From the NCBI RefSeq assembly GCF_018129985.1, contig NZ_JAFCKT010000007.1, positions 1 to 64,000 on the forward strand: a stretch of DNA of 64,000 nucleotides, given 5' to 3'. The first letter of the stretch is position 1, and each line of letters begins with the position of its first letter. A program made the translations under genes and the position numbers. Shown here piece after piece: positions 51,062-59,897 of this stretch. The notes under the pieces were generated by a model. The model made no database searches. It was given only the letters and a program-made list of their open reading frames with translations, and had not been told where the DNA came from. The DNA comes from Bradyrhizobium sp. SZCCT0148. GTDB taxonomy: Bacteria > Pseudomonadota > Alphaproteobacteria > Rhizobiales > Xanthobacteraceae.

Positions 51062-52669
51062 TCAATCCGATTTGTCGACGTTCCAGAACACCGGAGTTGC
51101 CGGGCCGTCGAGAACGCCGGTCAGCGATTTGCGCCAGGCGCTCGGCGCCTGATACTGGCCGAGCGGCATATAGAGCACCTGATCGTAGGCCTCCTTCTGA
51201 ATCTCGGTCGCGATCATCTTCCGCTCGTCGAGCGAGGCTGCGCGGACGAAAGCGTCCTTGAGCTGCTCGATCCTGGCGTCTTCCGCCCAGCCGAACCAGC
51301 CGCCCTTCTTGCCCTGCCCACCGACGGCGACGTTGGAGATCGGGTTGTCCACGTCGGCACTGACCCAGTTGGTGATGAACATGTTCCAGCCGCCCTCCTT
51401 CGGGGGCTTCTGGCTGGCGCGCCGGCTCACCACTGTCTGCCAGTCGGTGGCCTGCAGATCGACCTTGAAGCCCGCTTCACGCAGTTGCTGGGCCACCACG
51501 ATCGGTTGAGCCTTCAGCGTCAGCACATCACCCGGCGCCATCAGCACGACAGGCGTGCCGTCGTAACCGGAATCCGCGAGTGCCTTCTTCGCCGCGGCAA
51601 TGTCGCCGCCCTTGGCGAGAGTCTCGCCGCCGACCTCCGTTGCGAACGGCGTGTCGCAGATGAACGCCGCAGCGCAAGTCTTGTAGTATTTGGGATCGCC
51701 GATCAGCGCGTCGAGAACGTCCTTCTGCTTGATCGCGAGGAATGCCGCGCGGCGGACTTTGACATTGTCGAACGGCGGATGGAGGAAGTTCATCCGCGCG
51801 CCGGTCTGGAATCCGAACTTGTTCAGGATCTCGAGCTTGAGCCCCTTGTCGGCTTCGATCGCCGGCAACATCTCGATGGCGGGATTTTCCATGAAATCGA
51901 TGTCGCCCGACTGAAGCGCGTTCAACGCCGTCTGCGCGTCCGGCATCGTCAACCACTCGACGCGGTCGACCTTCGCCACTTTGCCGCCCGCAGTCCAGCT
52001 CGCCGGCTCCTTGCGCGGCACGTAATCGGTGTTCTTGACATAGATCGCCTTCACCCCGGGCTGGAATTCCGATGCGACGAACTTGAAGGGACCGGAGCCG
52101 ATCTGTTCTGGAATCTGCTTGTCCACCGGCGTGTCGGCGAGACGCTTCGGCATCATGAAAGCGACCCGCGAGGATGGCTTTCCAATCGATTCCAGCACGA
52201 GCGCGTAGGGTTTCTTCAGCTTCAGCGTGATGGTCGTGGGGTCGGTCGCTTCGATGCTTGCGGTGAACAGCATCATCTGCTGTCCCATACCATCGACCGC
52301 GGCCCAGCGCTTCAGGGAGGCGACGCAATCATCCGCGGTGACCGGCGTCCCGTCATGCCACTTCAGACCATCGCGCAGCGTGAAGGTATAGGTCAGCTTG
52401 TCGTCGGAGACCTTCCAGTCGGCCATCTGCGGCTGGATCTTGAAGTTCGAATCCGTCGCGATGAGCGTGTCGTAGACCATGTAGCCATGGTCACGCGAGA
52501 TGTAGGCGCTGGTGAAGATCGGATCGAGAATGCGCAGATCCGAATGCATCACAGCGGTGATGGTCTTGCCTGCGGCAAGAACTGGCGAGGCAAGTGCCGA
52601 AAGTGCCGCGACCGAAAGCGCAAGTCTGGAAGCGAACGCGAGACGCCCCCGACGCATGAGTTGGAACAT
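51062..52669 (-). CDS. peptide/amide ABC transporter substrate-binding protein (DppA-like)
   Basis: A 535-residue SBP_bac_5 periplasmic receptor. A signal peptide (LALSVAALSALASPVLA) precedes the long binding fold with the family segment TYTFTLRDGLKWHDGTPVTADD and QIPEQIGSGPFKFVASEFQPG. These proteins hold oligopeptides or other amides for the Dpp-type permeases encoded at 55992-59644 on the opposite strand. It is a close tandem paralog of 52778-54388; the two differ in scattered positions, so they may have different ligands. Confidence 0.92.
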   Translation of the reverse strand: MFQLMRRGRLAFASRLALSVAALSALASPVLAAGKTITAVMHSDLRILDPIFTSAYISRDHGYMVYDTLIATDSNFKIQPQMADWKVSDDKLTYTFTLRDGLKWHDGTPVTADDCVASLKRWAAVDGMGQQMMLFTASIEATDPTTITLKLKKPYALVLESIGKPSSRVAFMMPKRLADTPVDKQIPEQIGSGPFKFVASEFQPGVKAIYVKNTDYVPRKEPASWTAGGKVAKVDRVEWLTMPDAQTALNALQSGDIDFMENPAIEMLPAIEADKGLKLEILNKFGFQTGARMNFLHPPFDNVKVRRAAFLAIKQKDVLDALIGDPKYYKTCAAAFICDTPFATEVGGETLAKGGDIAAAKKALADSGYDGTPVVLMAPGDVLTLKAQPIVVAQQLREAGFKVDLQATDWQTVVSRRASQKPPKEGGWNMFITNWVSADVDNPISNVAVGGQGKKGGWFGWAEDARIEQLKDAFVRAASLDERKMIATEIQKEAYDQVLYMPLGQYQAPSAWRKSLTGVLDGPATPVFWNVDKSD

Positions 52670-52698
52670 TGACGTTCTCCTGGCGACCGGCTGGCGGA

Positions 52699-52725
52699 CG
52701 GCGCCGCTGATGACCAGCGGCGCCG
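52699..52725 (-). terminator. hairpin between the two binding-protein genes
   Basis: CGGCGCCGCTG (52699-52709), ATGAC, CAGCGGCGCCG (52715-52725). It lies downstream of the 52778-54388 gene, matching the hairpin downstream of its duplicate, and could separate the two transcripts. Confidence 0.6.
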
Positions 52726-52777
52726 CGTAACGTTCGGCGTGAAAGGCGCGACGCGCCTTCCTTCTTTGCAGTGAGCC

Positions 52778-54388
52778 TTACTCCGACTTGTCGACGTTCC
52801 AGAACAGCGGGGTCGCCGGGCCGTCGAGCACGCCGGTCAGCGATTTGCGCCAGCCGCTCGGCAGCAGATATTGCCCGAGCGGGATGTAGATGACCTGCTC
52901 ATAGGCTTCCTTCTGGATGTCGGCGGCGATCTTCTTCTGCTCGTCGACCGAGGGCGCACGGACGAACGCGTCCTTGAGCTGCTCGATCTTGGCGTCTTCC
53001 GCCCAACCGAACCAGCCGCCCTTCTTGCCCTGGCCGCCGATCGAGAGATTGGCGATCGGGTTGGAGACGTCGGCCGCGACCCAGTTGGTGAAGAACATGT
53101 TCCAGCCGCCCTCCTTCGGAGGCTTCTGGCTGGCGCGGCGGCTCACCACCGTTTGCCAATCGGTTGCCTGCAGGTCGACCTTGAAGCCGGCCTCACGCAA
53201 CAGCTGGGCCGCCACGATCGGCTGTGCCTTCAGCGTGGTGACGTCGCCGGGTGCCATGATCACGACGGGGGTGCCGTCGTAGCCGGACTCGGCGAGCGCC
53301 TTCTTGGCTTCCGCCATGCCGTTGCCCTTGATCAGGGTCTCGGCGCCGACATCGGTTGCGAACGGCGTGTCGCACACGAAGAAGGCACCGCAGATCTTCT
53401 GATACTTGGCATTGCCGACCAGCGCGTCGAGCACGTCCTTCTGGTTCATGGCCAGAAACGCGGCACGCCGCACCTTCACGTTATCGAACGGCGGATAGAG
53501 GAAGTTCATCCGGCCGAGCGTCTGAAAGCCGAACTTGTTCGAAACCTCGATCGTGAGGTCCTTGTTCGCCTCCAGCACCGGCAGCATGTCGTAGGGCAGG
53601 TTCTCCATGAAGTCGATGTCGCCCGACTGCAGCGCGTTCACCGCGGTCTGCGAGTCCGGCATGGTGATCCACTCGACGCGGTCGACCTTCGCCACCTTGC
53701 CGCCGGAGGTCCAGCTCGCCGGCTCCTTGCGCGGCACGTAGTCGGCGTTCTTGACGTAGACCGCCTTCACGCCCGGCTGGAATTCCGACGCCACGAACTT
53801 GAAGGGGCCCGAGCCGATCTGCTCGGGGATCTGCTTGTCCGGCGGCGTCTCGGCGAGACGCTTCGGCATCATGAAGGCGACGCGCGAGGACGGCTTGCCG
53901 ATGGAATCGAGAACGAGGCCGTAGGGCTCCTTCAGCTTCAGCGTGATGGTCTTGGCGTCGGTCGCCTCGATGCTCGCGGTGAAGTCCATGAGCTTCTGGC
54001 CCATGCCGTCGACCGCGGCCCAGCGCTTCAGCGAGGCAACGCAGTCTTCCGCCGTCACCGGCGCGCCGTCATGCCACTTCAGACCGTCGCGCAGGGTGAA
54101 GGTGTAGGTGAGCTTGTCGTCGGAAATCTTCCAGTCCGCCATCTGCGGCTGGATCTTGAAGCTCGAATCTGGAGCCACCAGCGTATCGTAAACCATGTAG
54201 CCATGGTCACGCGTGATGTAGGCCGTGGTGAAGATCGGATCGATGATGCGCAAATCGGAATGCATCACCGCCGTGATGGTCTTGCCGGCCGCAAGCACGG
54301 GCGAGGCGAGCGCTGTCGAAAGCGCGACGACAGACAGCGCGAGTTTGGAGGCGAACGCGCGAGACCCCCGGCGCATGAAGTGCAACAT
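52778..54388 (-). CDS. peptide/amide ABC transporter substrate-binding protein (DppA-like), tandem paralog
   Basis: A 536-residue SBP_bac_5 protein with a signal peptide (LALSVVALSTALASPVLA) and the same body as the 51062-52669 product, with most residues identical across its length. Differences include DFTASIEATDAKTITLKLKEPYG against LFTASIEATDPTTITLKLKKPYA. It is the promoter-proximal copy of a segmental duplication that includes the 3' hairpin. Its 5' end is divergent from the M20 peptidase gene, so both may be driven from 54389-54656. Confidence 0.92.
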   Translation of the reverse strand: MLHFMRRGSRAFASKLALSVVALSTALASPVLAAGKTITAVMHSDLRIIDPIFTTAYITRDHGYMVYDTLVAPDSSFKIQPQMADWKISDDKLTYTFTLRDGLKWHDGAPVTAEDCVASLKRWAAVDGMGQKLMDFTASIEATDAKTITLKLKEPYGLVLDSIGKPSSRVAFMMPKRLAETPPDKQIPEQIGSGPFKFVASEFQPGVKAVYVKNADYVPRKEPASWTSGGKVAKVDRVEWITMPDSQTAVNALQSGDIDFMENLPYDMLPVLEANKDLTIEVSNKFGFQTLGRMNFLYPPFDNVKVRRAAFLAMNQKDVLDALVGNAKYQKICGAFFVCDTPFATDVGAETLIKGNGMAEAKKALAESGYDGTPVVIMAPGDVTTLKAQPIVAAQLLREAGFKVDLQATDWQTVVSRRASQKPPKEGGWNMFFTNWVAADVSNPIANLSIGGQGKKGGWFGWAEDAKIEQLKDAFVRAPSVDEQKKIAADIQKEAYEQVIYIPLGQYLLPSGWRKSLTGVLDGPATPLFWNVDKSE

Positions 54389-54656
54389 AAAAAGTTTCTC
54401 CTGACGTGAAACTGTTCAAAGGCGGGCTATTGATTGGGCATGTGGTTCGTTCTTTGGGCGAACTAACCTCATGCAACGCCTTTATCTTTCGAGACTTGCA
54501 GACCGTGCCGAGCGCGTCAATCCGGTTTCGCTGCAAGCCCAGGCGGCAGGCGCACAGGCTCCACAAAGATCGGTTTGGCTCTACAACACTCTCCACTCGT
54601 CCCGACCGCGGCAATGCAATGCGCGTTCCATCTTCCGAAGCTTGAGAGACATTGAG

Positions 54657-55787
54657 ATGAATCCAGCCAATCTTCCTTTCGATTCCGAAGCCATGCTCGA
54701 AGGTCTGCGCACCTGGGTCGAATGCGAAAGCCCGACCTGGGACGCCGGGGCCGTAAATCGCATGCTCGATATCGCAGCGCGGGATATGGCGATCATGGGT
54801 GCGACGATCGAACGCATCGCGGGCCGACAGGGCTTCGGCGGCGTGATCCGCGCGCGCTTTCCCCATCCCAAGCAAGGCGAGCCCGGCATCCTGATCGCCG
54901 GCCACATGGATACCGTCCATCCGGTCGGCACCATCGAGAAGCTGAAATGGCGGCGCGAGGGCAACAAGTGCTATGGCCCCGGCATTTACGACATGAAGGG
55001 CGGCAACTACCTCTCGCTGGAAGCGATCCGGCAACTGGCGCGCGCATCCTTCACCACGCCGCTGCCGATCACGGTGCTGTTCACGCCGGACGAGGAAGTC
55101 GGCACGCCATCGACACGCGACATCATCGAGGCCGAGGCCGCGCGCAACAAATACGTGCTGGTGCCGGAGCCCGGCCGCGCCGACAACGGCGTGACCACCG
55201 GGCGTTACGCCATCGCGCGCTTCAATCTCGAGGCGACGGGCCGGCCGAGCCACGCCGGCGCGACGCTGTCGGCGGGACGCTCGGCGATCCGCGAGATGGC
55301 GCGGCAGATTCTCGCCATCGACGCCATGACGACGGAGGACTGCACCTTCTCGGTCGGCGTCGTGCATGGCGGGCAATGGGTCAATTGCGTTGCCACGACC
55401 GCCACCGGCGAAGCGCTCTCCATGGCCAAGCGGCAGGCCGATCTCGACCGCGGCGTCGAGCGGATGCTGGCACTGTCGGGCACGGCCAACGACGTCACCT
55501 TCAAGGTGACGCGCGGGGTGACGCGTCCGGTGTGGGAGCCGGATGCCGGCACGATGGCGCTGTATGAGAAGGCGCGCGGCATTGCCAAATCGCTCGGTGC
55601 CGAATTGCCGCATGCGAGCTCCGGCGGCGGCTCCGACGGCAATTTCACCGGTGCAATGGGCATCCCGACGCTCGACGGCCTGGGCGTGCGTGGAGCCAAT
55701 GGCCACACGCTGGAGGAGTATATCGAGGTCGAGAGCCTGGTCGAGCGCGGCCGCTTGATGGCGGGACTGCTCGCGACGCTGGACTGA
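54657..55787 (+). CDS. M20-family metallopeptidase (carboxypeptidase G2/ArgE-like)
   Basis: A 376-residue zinc hydrolase that removes an acyl or terminal amino acid from small peptides. Metal-site motifs GHMDTVHPVG and TPDEEVGTPSTRD (catalytic Glu) and the dimerisation lid (RPSHAGATLSAGRS) are present. No signal peptide, so it works in the cytosol on imported substrate. ATG 54657 follows TTGAG. It lies between the binding proteins and the permeases, suggesting it processes what they import. It ends just before the palindrome and sigma-54 promoter of the permease operon. Confidence 0.9.
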   Translation: MNPANLPFDSEAMLEGLRTWVECESPTWDAGAVNRMLDIAARDMAIMGATIERIAGRQGFGGVIRARFPHPKQGEPGILIAGHMDTVHPVGTIEKLKWRREGNKCYGPGIYDMKGGNYLSLEAIRQLARASFTTPLPITVLFTPDEEVGTPSTRDIIEAEAARNKYVLVPEPGRADNGVTTGRYAIARFNLEATGRPSHAGATLSAGRSAIREMARQILAIDAMTTEDCTFSVGVVHGGQWVNCVATTATGEALSMAKRQADLDRGVERMLALSGTANDVTFKVTRGVTRPVWEPDAGTMALYEKARGIAKSLGAELPHASSGGGSDGNFTGAMGIPTLDGLGVRGANGHTLEEYIEVESLVERGRLMAGLLATLD

Positions 55788-55806
55788 CTGCCGGGAACAC
55801 CGCCGT

Positions 55807-55882
55807 CATGGCCGGGCATCCACGCCTTTGCCACCAAATACGAAGAAAGACGTGGATGCCCGGGTCAAGCCCGGGCATGGCG
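55807..55882. repeat. palindromic repeat (CATGGCCGGGCATCCACG family)
   Basis: CATGGCCGGGCATCCACG (55807-55824) pairs with CGTGGATGCCCGGG (55851-55864), with a further CCCGGGCATGG arm to 55880. It separates the M20 gene from the sigma-54 promoter. Confidence 0.7.
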
Positions 55883-55904
55883 CCCCTCGGGGTCCGAGCC
55901 CGGA

Positions 55905-55920
55905 TGGCACGGGAATTGCT
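55905..55920 (+). promoter_or_regulatory. sigma-54 (RpoN) -24/-12 promoter
   Basis: TGGCACGGGAATTGCT: TGGCAC-N5-TTGCT matches the consensus, with 10 bp between GG and GC. Transcription would start near 55931, about 60 bp before dppB. An activator such as NtrC would be required. Confidence 0.75.
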
Positions 55921-55991
55921 GAAATGTTAGGCTGGTGGCAGAACGGGCCATGGCCGCTGCCTTCAATTAACTCTAATCTGACGGATCCAAC

Positions 55992-56933
55992 TTGCTCGGA
56001 TATCTCCTTCGCCGAATCTTCGCCGCTGTGCCCGTGATGGGCGTCGTCGCGCTGTTCGTCTTCCTCCTCCTTCGCCTCACCCCCGGCGACCCCGCCGCGA
56101 TCCTCGCCGGCGACAACGCCACCCCGGAGCGGCTGGAGCGCATCCGCACCTCGCTCGGGCTCAACGAGCCCCTGATCGTGCAGTTCATCACCTGGGTGAA
56201 CAAGCTGCTGCACGGCGATCTCGGGACCTCGCTGATCTCCAACCTGCCCGTCATGAAGATGATCGGCCAACGCGTCGAGCCCTCGATCTCGATCGCGCTG
56301 TGCACCATCATCCTTGCCGTGATCGTGGCGGTGCCGCTGGGCGTGATCGCGGCATGGAAGCACGGCACCTGGATCGATCGCTTCGTGATGGGGCTATCGG
56401 TGCTCGGCTTCTCGGTGCCGGTGTTCGTGGTCGGCTATGTCCTGATCGAGGTGTTCGCGCTCGAATTGCGCTGGGTGCCGGTGCAGGGCTTCAAGAGCAT
56501 CAGCGCAGGCTTCGGCGCGTTCTTCGAACGCATGATCCTGCCGACCTGTGCCCTCTCTTTCATCTATATTGCCCTGATCGCGCGCATGACGCGCGCGGCG
56601 ATGCTGGACGTGCTCGGCGAAGACTACGTCCGTACCGCACGTGCCAAGGGCATCAACGAGGTCGCCGTGATGATGCGGCATGCGCTGCGCAATGCCGCCG
56701 TGCCCGTCATCACCGTGATCGGCACCGGTTTTGCGCTTCTGATCTCGGGCGTCGTCGTCACCGAGAGCGTGTTCAACATCCCCGGCATCGGCCGTCTCAC
56801 CGTGGATGCGGTGCTGGCGCGCGATTATCCGGTGATCCAGGCGATGATCCTGCTGACGTCGCTGATTTATGTCGTCGTCAATCTTCTCATCGACGTCGCC
56901 TACACCCTGCTCGATCCCCGGATCCGGTACTGA
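55992..56933 (+). CDS. dipeptide-type ABC permease, DppB-like
   Basis: A 313-residue inner-membrane permease starting LLGYLLRRIFAAVP (TTG), the usual DppB-type start. About six helices and the EAA loop TARAKGINEVAVMMRHALRNA near residue 215 are present. It forms the translocation pore with DppC. First gene behind the sigma-54 promoter. Confidence 0.92.
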   Translation: MLGYLLRRIFAAVPVMGVVALFVFLLLRLTPGDPAAILAGDNATPERLERIRTSLGLNEPLIVQFITWVNKLLHGDLGTSLISNLPVMKMIGQRVEPSISIALCTIILAVIVAVPLGVIAAWKHGTWIDRFVMGLSVLGFSVPVFVVGYVLIEVFALELRWVPVQGFKSISAGFGAFFERMILPTCALSFIYIALIARMTRAAMLDVLGEDYVRTARAKGINEVAVMMRHALRNAAVPVITVIGTGFALLISGVVVTESVFNIPGIGRLTVDAVLARDYPVIQAMILLTSLIYVVVNLLIDVAYTLLDPRIRY

Positions 56934-56953
56934 GGCAAGGATTAAGGACAACC

Positions 56954-57841
56954 ATGTCGGTCGATACCCTTCCCCAGTCGTCCATCCCGATCACGTCGCC
57001 GCTGCGGCCGCGCTTCGGATTCCTGACCTCGACGCCGATCATCGCCACGGCGACGGTCCTGCTCACGCTGATCGTGCTGATCTCGATCCTCGCGCCGCTG
57101 ATCGCGCCCCATGATCCGATCCAGCTGGCGCCATCGCAGCGATTGAAGCCGGCGTCCGCGCAGTTCCTGCTCGGCACCGACGCCTATGGCCGTGATCTGG
57201 CCTCGCGCGTCCTCTATGGCGGCCGCATCTCGCTTCTGATCGGTATCGGCTCGGCAATCCTCTCGATCGTCATCGGGCTCGCGATCGGCCTCGTCTCCGG
57301 CTTCTTCAAGCTGGTCGATGCGGTGCTGATGCGGGTCATGGACGGCTTGATGGCGATGCCCAGCATCCTGCTCGCGATCGCCGTGGTCTCGCTGTCCGGC
57401 GCCAGCATCTGGACGGTGCTGATCGCGATCACCATTCCCGAGATCCCGCGCGTGGCCCGCCTGGTCCGCTCGGTCGTGCTGTCGGCGCGCGAGGAGCCTT
57501 ATGTGGAAGCCGCGATCTCGGTCGGCTCGTCCCTGCCGAAGATCATGTGGCGCCATCTGGTGCCGAACACCATCGCGCCGCTGATCGTCCAGGGCACTTA
57601 TGTCTGCGCCAGCGCGATCCTGACCGAGGCGATCCTCTCCTTCCTCGGCGCCGGCATCTCGCCGGAAACGCCGACCTGGGGCAACATCATGGCCGAGGGC
57701 CGTCAGTACTTCCAGATCAAGCCGTCGCTGATCTTCTGGCCGGGCCTTCTGCTCTCGATCGCCATCCTCAGCATCAACCTGATCGGCGATGCCGCCCGCG
57801 ACGCCCTCGATCCGCGCATGAAGCAGCGGGAAGGCAAGTGA
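56954..57841 (+). CDS. dipeptide-type ABC permease, DppC-like
   Basis: A 295-residue permease partner. The N-terminal segment includes HDPIQLAPSQRLKPASAQFLLGTDAYGRD, the DppC/OppC signature loop. The EAA loop (YVEAAISVGSSLPKIMWRHLVPN) docks the ATPase. It starts 20 bp after DppB. Confidence 0.92.
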   Translation: MSVDTLPQSSIPITSPLRPRFGFLTSTPIIATATVLLTLIVLISILAPLIAPHDPIQLAPSQRLKPASAQFLLGTDAYGRDLASRVLYGGRISLLIGIGSAILSIVIGLAIGLVSGFFKLVDAVLMRVMDGLMAMPSILLAIAVVSLSGASIWTVLIAITIPEIPRVARLVRSVVLSAREEPYVEAAISVGSSLPKIMWRHLVPNTIAPLIVQGTYVCASAILTEAILSFLGAGISPETPTWGNIMAEGRQYFQIKPSLIFWPGLLLSIAILSINLIGDAARDALDPRMKQREGK

Positions 57842-57855
57842 GACAATCCAACATT

Positions 57856-57981
57856 GTCATTCCGGGTGCGCCTCCTGGCGCGAACCCGGAATCCATTTCA
57901 TCACGTGTGCTGCGGCCCGATGGATTCCCTGGTGCGCAATTGCGCACCGTAGCTCGCGACTTTGTCGCGCCCCGGGATGAC
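57856..57981. repeat. long palindromic repeat inside the operon (GTCATTCCGGG family)
   Basis: GTCATTCCGGG at the left pairs with CCCGGGATGAC at the right. Inner arms GGATTCC / GGAATCC and GCGCAATTGCGC add further stems. It occupies nearly all of the gap between DppC and DppDF. A second member is at 59653-59780. Confidence 0.75.
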
Positions 57982-57994
57982 GGAGAAAATTGAC

Positions 57995-59644
57995 GTGACC
58001 AACACCATCCTCGACATCAACAACCTCGTGGTCTCCGTCGGCAAGAAGCCGGGCGGACCGAAGATCATCGACGGCATTTCGATCCAGGTCCGCGAGCGTG
58101 AAACGCTGTGCCTCGTCGGCGAAAGCGGCTCGGGCAAGTCGGTGACCTCGCTCACCACGATGGGCCTGTTGCCGAAGGGCACGCTGGTGCCCACCGCCGG
58201 CAGCGTCAAGCTGGTCGGCGAGGAGATCCTCACCGCGACCGACCGCCGTCTGCGCCAGCTTCGGGCCACGCAGATGGCGATGATCTTCCAGGAGCCGATG
58301 ACCGCGCTCAATCCGGTGGTGCCGGTCGGCCGCCAGATCGACGAGGTGCTGCGCGCGCACACCAGTCTCGACGCCAGGGCGCGCAAGAAGCGCATCCTCG
58401 ACATGATGGAGCAGGTTCGCCTGCCCCAGGTCGAGCGCATCTTCGCCTCCTATCCGCACCGCCTCTCCGGCGGCCAGCGCCAGCGCATCATGATCGCGAT
58501 GGCACTGGTGCTGGAGCCGAAGCTGCTCATTGCCGACGAGCCGACCACCGCGCTCGACGTCACCACGCAGAAGCAGATCCTGACCCTGATCCGCGACCTC
58601 CAGCGCGATCACGGCACCGCGGTGCTGTTCATCACCCACGACATGGGCGTGGTGGCCGAGATCGCCGACCGCGTCGCCGTGATGCGGCAGGGCCGGCTGG
58701 TCGAGACCGGCCCGCTCGAGACCGTGCTGCGCAACCCGACCATGGAATACACCCGCAATCTGCTCGCGGCGGTGCCGAGCCTGGTGCCGCGGGCGCCGCG
58801 CGAGGACAGCCGCGAGCCCGTGGTGCTGGAAGCCAACGAGCTCAGCAAGGTCTACAAGGAGCGCGCGTTCTTCGGCAAAGGCCGCGAGGTCGTCGCCGCC
58901 GACAAGGTGACGCTGACGCTGCGCAAGGGCCGCACGCTCGGCATCGTCGGCGAAAGCGGCTCCGGCAAGTCGACGGTGGCGCGCTGCATCGTCCGCCTGA
59001 TCGATCCGACCTCCGGCGGTGTGCGCCTCGCCGGCCGCGAGATCGCCGACATCTCGCGTCGCCTGCTGCAGCCGCACCGGCAGAAGATCCAGATCGTGTT
59101 CCAGGATCCCTACCGCTCGCTCAACCCGCGCATCACCGTCGGCGAGAGCATCGCCGAAGGCCCGATCAATTATGGCGTCTCGCATGCCGACGCGATGAAA
59201 CGCGCCCGCGAACTGCTGGAGCTGGTCGGCCTGCCGGCCGACGCCGTGTCGCGCTATCCACACCAGTTCTCTGGTGGCCAGCGCCAGCGTATCGCCATCG
59301 CGCGCGCTCTCGCGCTCGATCCCGACGTGCTGGTCGCGGACGAGGCCGTCTCGGCGCTCGACGTGTCGGTGCAGGCACAGGTGCTGGAACTCCTGGACGA
59401 GATCCAGAATCGGCTCGGCATCGCGATCCTGTTCATCACCCACGATCTGCGCGTCGCAGCACAGATCTGCGACGAGGTCGTGGTGATGCAGCACGGCCGC
59501 GTGGTCGAACAGGGCCCCGCCGCCGAAGTGCTGACGCATCCGAAAGAGGACTATACAAGGGCTCTGCTGGAAGCAGCACCGGGCCGCGGCTGGGACTTCG
59601 CGAACTTCCGGCCGGTGTCGGAAGGTGTGGCGGCGAGCGCCTAA
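57995..59644 (+). CDS. fused DppD-DppF-type ABC ATPase
   Basis: A 549-residue protein with two ATPase halves in one chain, replacing separate DppD and DppF. Half 1: GESGSGKSVTS, LSGGQRQRIMIAMAL, LLIADEPTTALD. Half 2: GESGSGKSTVAR, FSGGQRQRIAIARAL, VLVADEAVSALD (Ala replaces the usual Pro). GTG 57995 is preferred because GGAG lies 9 nt before it, while the ATG at 57977 falls in the palindromic repeat. It powers the DppBC pore from the cytosol. Confidence 0.9.
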   Translation: MTNTILDINNLVVSVGKKPGGPKIIDGISIQVRERETLCLVGESGSGKSVTSLTTMGLLPKGTLVPTAGSVKLVGEEILTATDRRLRQLRATQMAMIFQEPMTALNPVVPVGRQIDEVLRAHTSLDARARKKRILDMMEQVRLPQVERIFASYPHRLSGGQRQRIMIAMALVLEPKLLIADEPTTALDVTTQKQILTLIRDLQRDHGTAVLFITHDMGVVAEIADRVAVMRQGRLVETGPLETVLRNPTMEYTRNLLAAVPSLVPRAPREDSREPVVLEANELSKVYKERAFFGKGREVVAADKVTLTLRKGRTLGIVGESGSGKSTVARCIVRLIDPTSGGVRLAGREIADISRRLLQPHRQKIQIVFQDPYRSLNPRITVGESIAEGPINYGVSHADAMKRARELLELVGLPADAVSRYPHQFSGGQRQRIAIARALALDPDVLVADEAVSALDVSVQAQVLELLDEIQNRLGIAILFITHDLRVAAQICDEVVVMQHGRVVEQGPAAEVLTHPKEDYTRALLEAAPGRGWDFANFRPVSEGVAASA

Positions 59645-59652
59645 ATCTCAGT

Positions 59653-59780
59653 CGTCATTCCGGGGCATCGCGAAGCGATGCGCCTGGCATCCATCGAACC
59701 GCAGAGTTTGCTGGACATGGATTCTCGGGTGCGCAATTGCGCACCCGAGCGCGCGCCGAGGGGTGAACGCCGGAATGACG
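59653..59780. repeat. long palindromic repeat inside the operon, second copy
   Basis: CGTCATTCCGG at the left pairs with CCGGAATGACG at the right, with inner arms such as GGGTGCGCAATTGCGCACCC. It belongs to the family at 57856-57981 and fills the gap between DppDF and the M81 peptidase gene, just beyond the ATPase stop. Confidence 0.75.
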
Positions 59781-59897
59781 GCGGAGCAGCATTCCTAAAA
59801 CGTCTTGACCCTATGCGCGGCGCGAGTGCGTCCCGCCTTGCTCTCTCCGCAGGGCCAAGGCTAACGTCCCCCCTCTTTGCTCACCGGACCAGAATTG

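Noticed and set aside
59281..59390. Ala in place of Pro in the second Walker B region of the DppDF fusion (DEAVSALD)
   Set aside because: The Asp and Glu needed for ATP hydrolysis are intact, so I do not treat the half as inactive.
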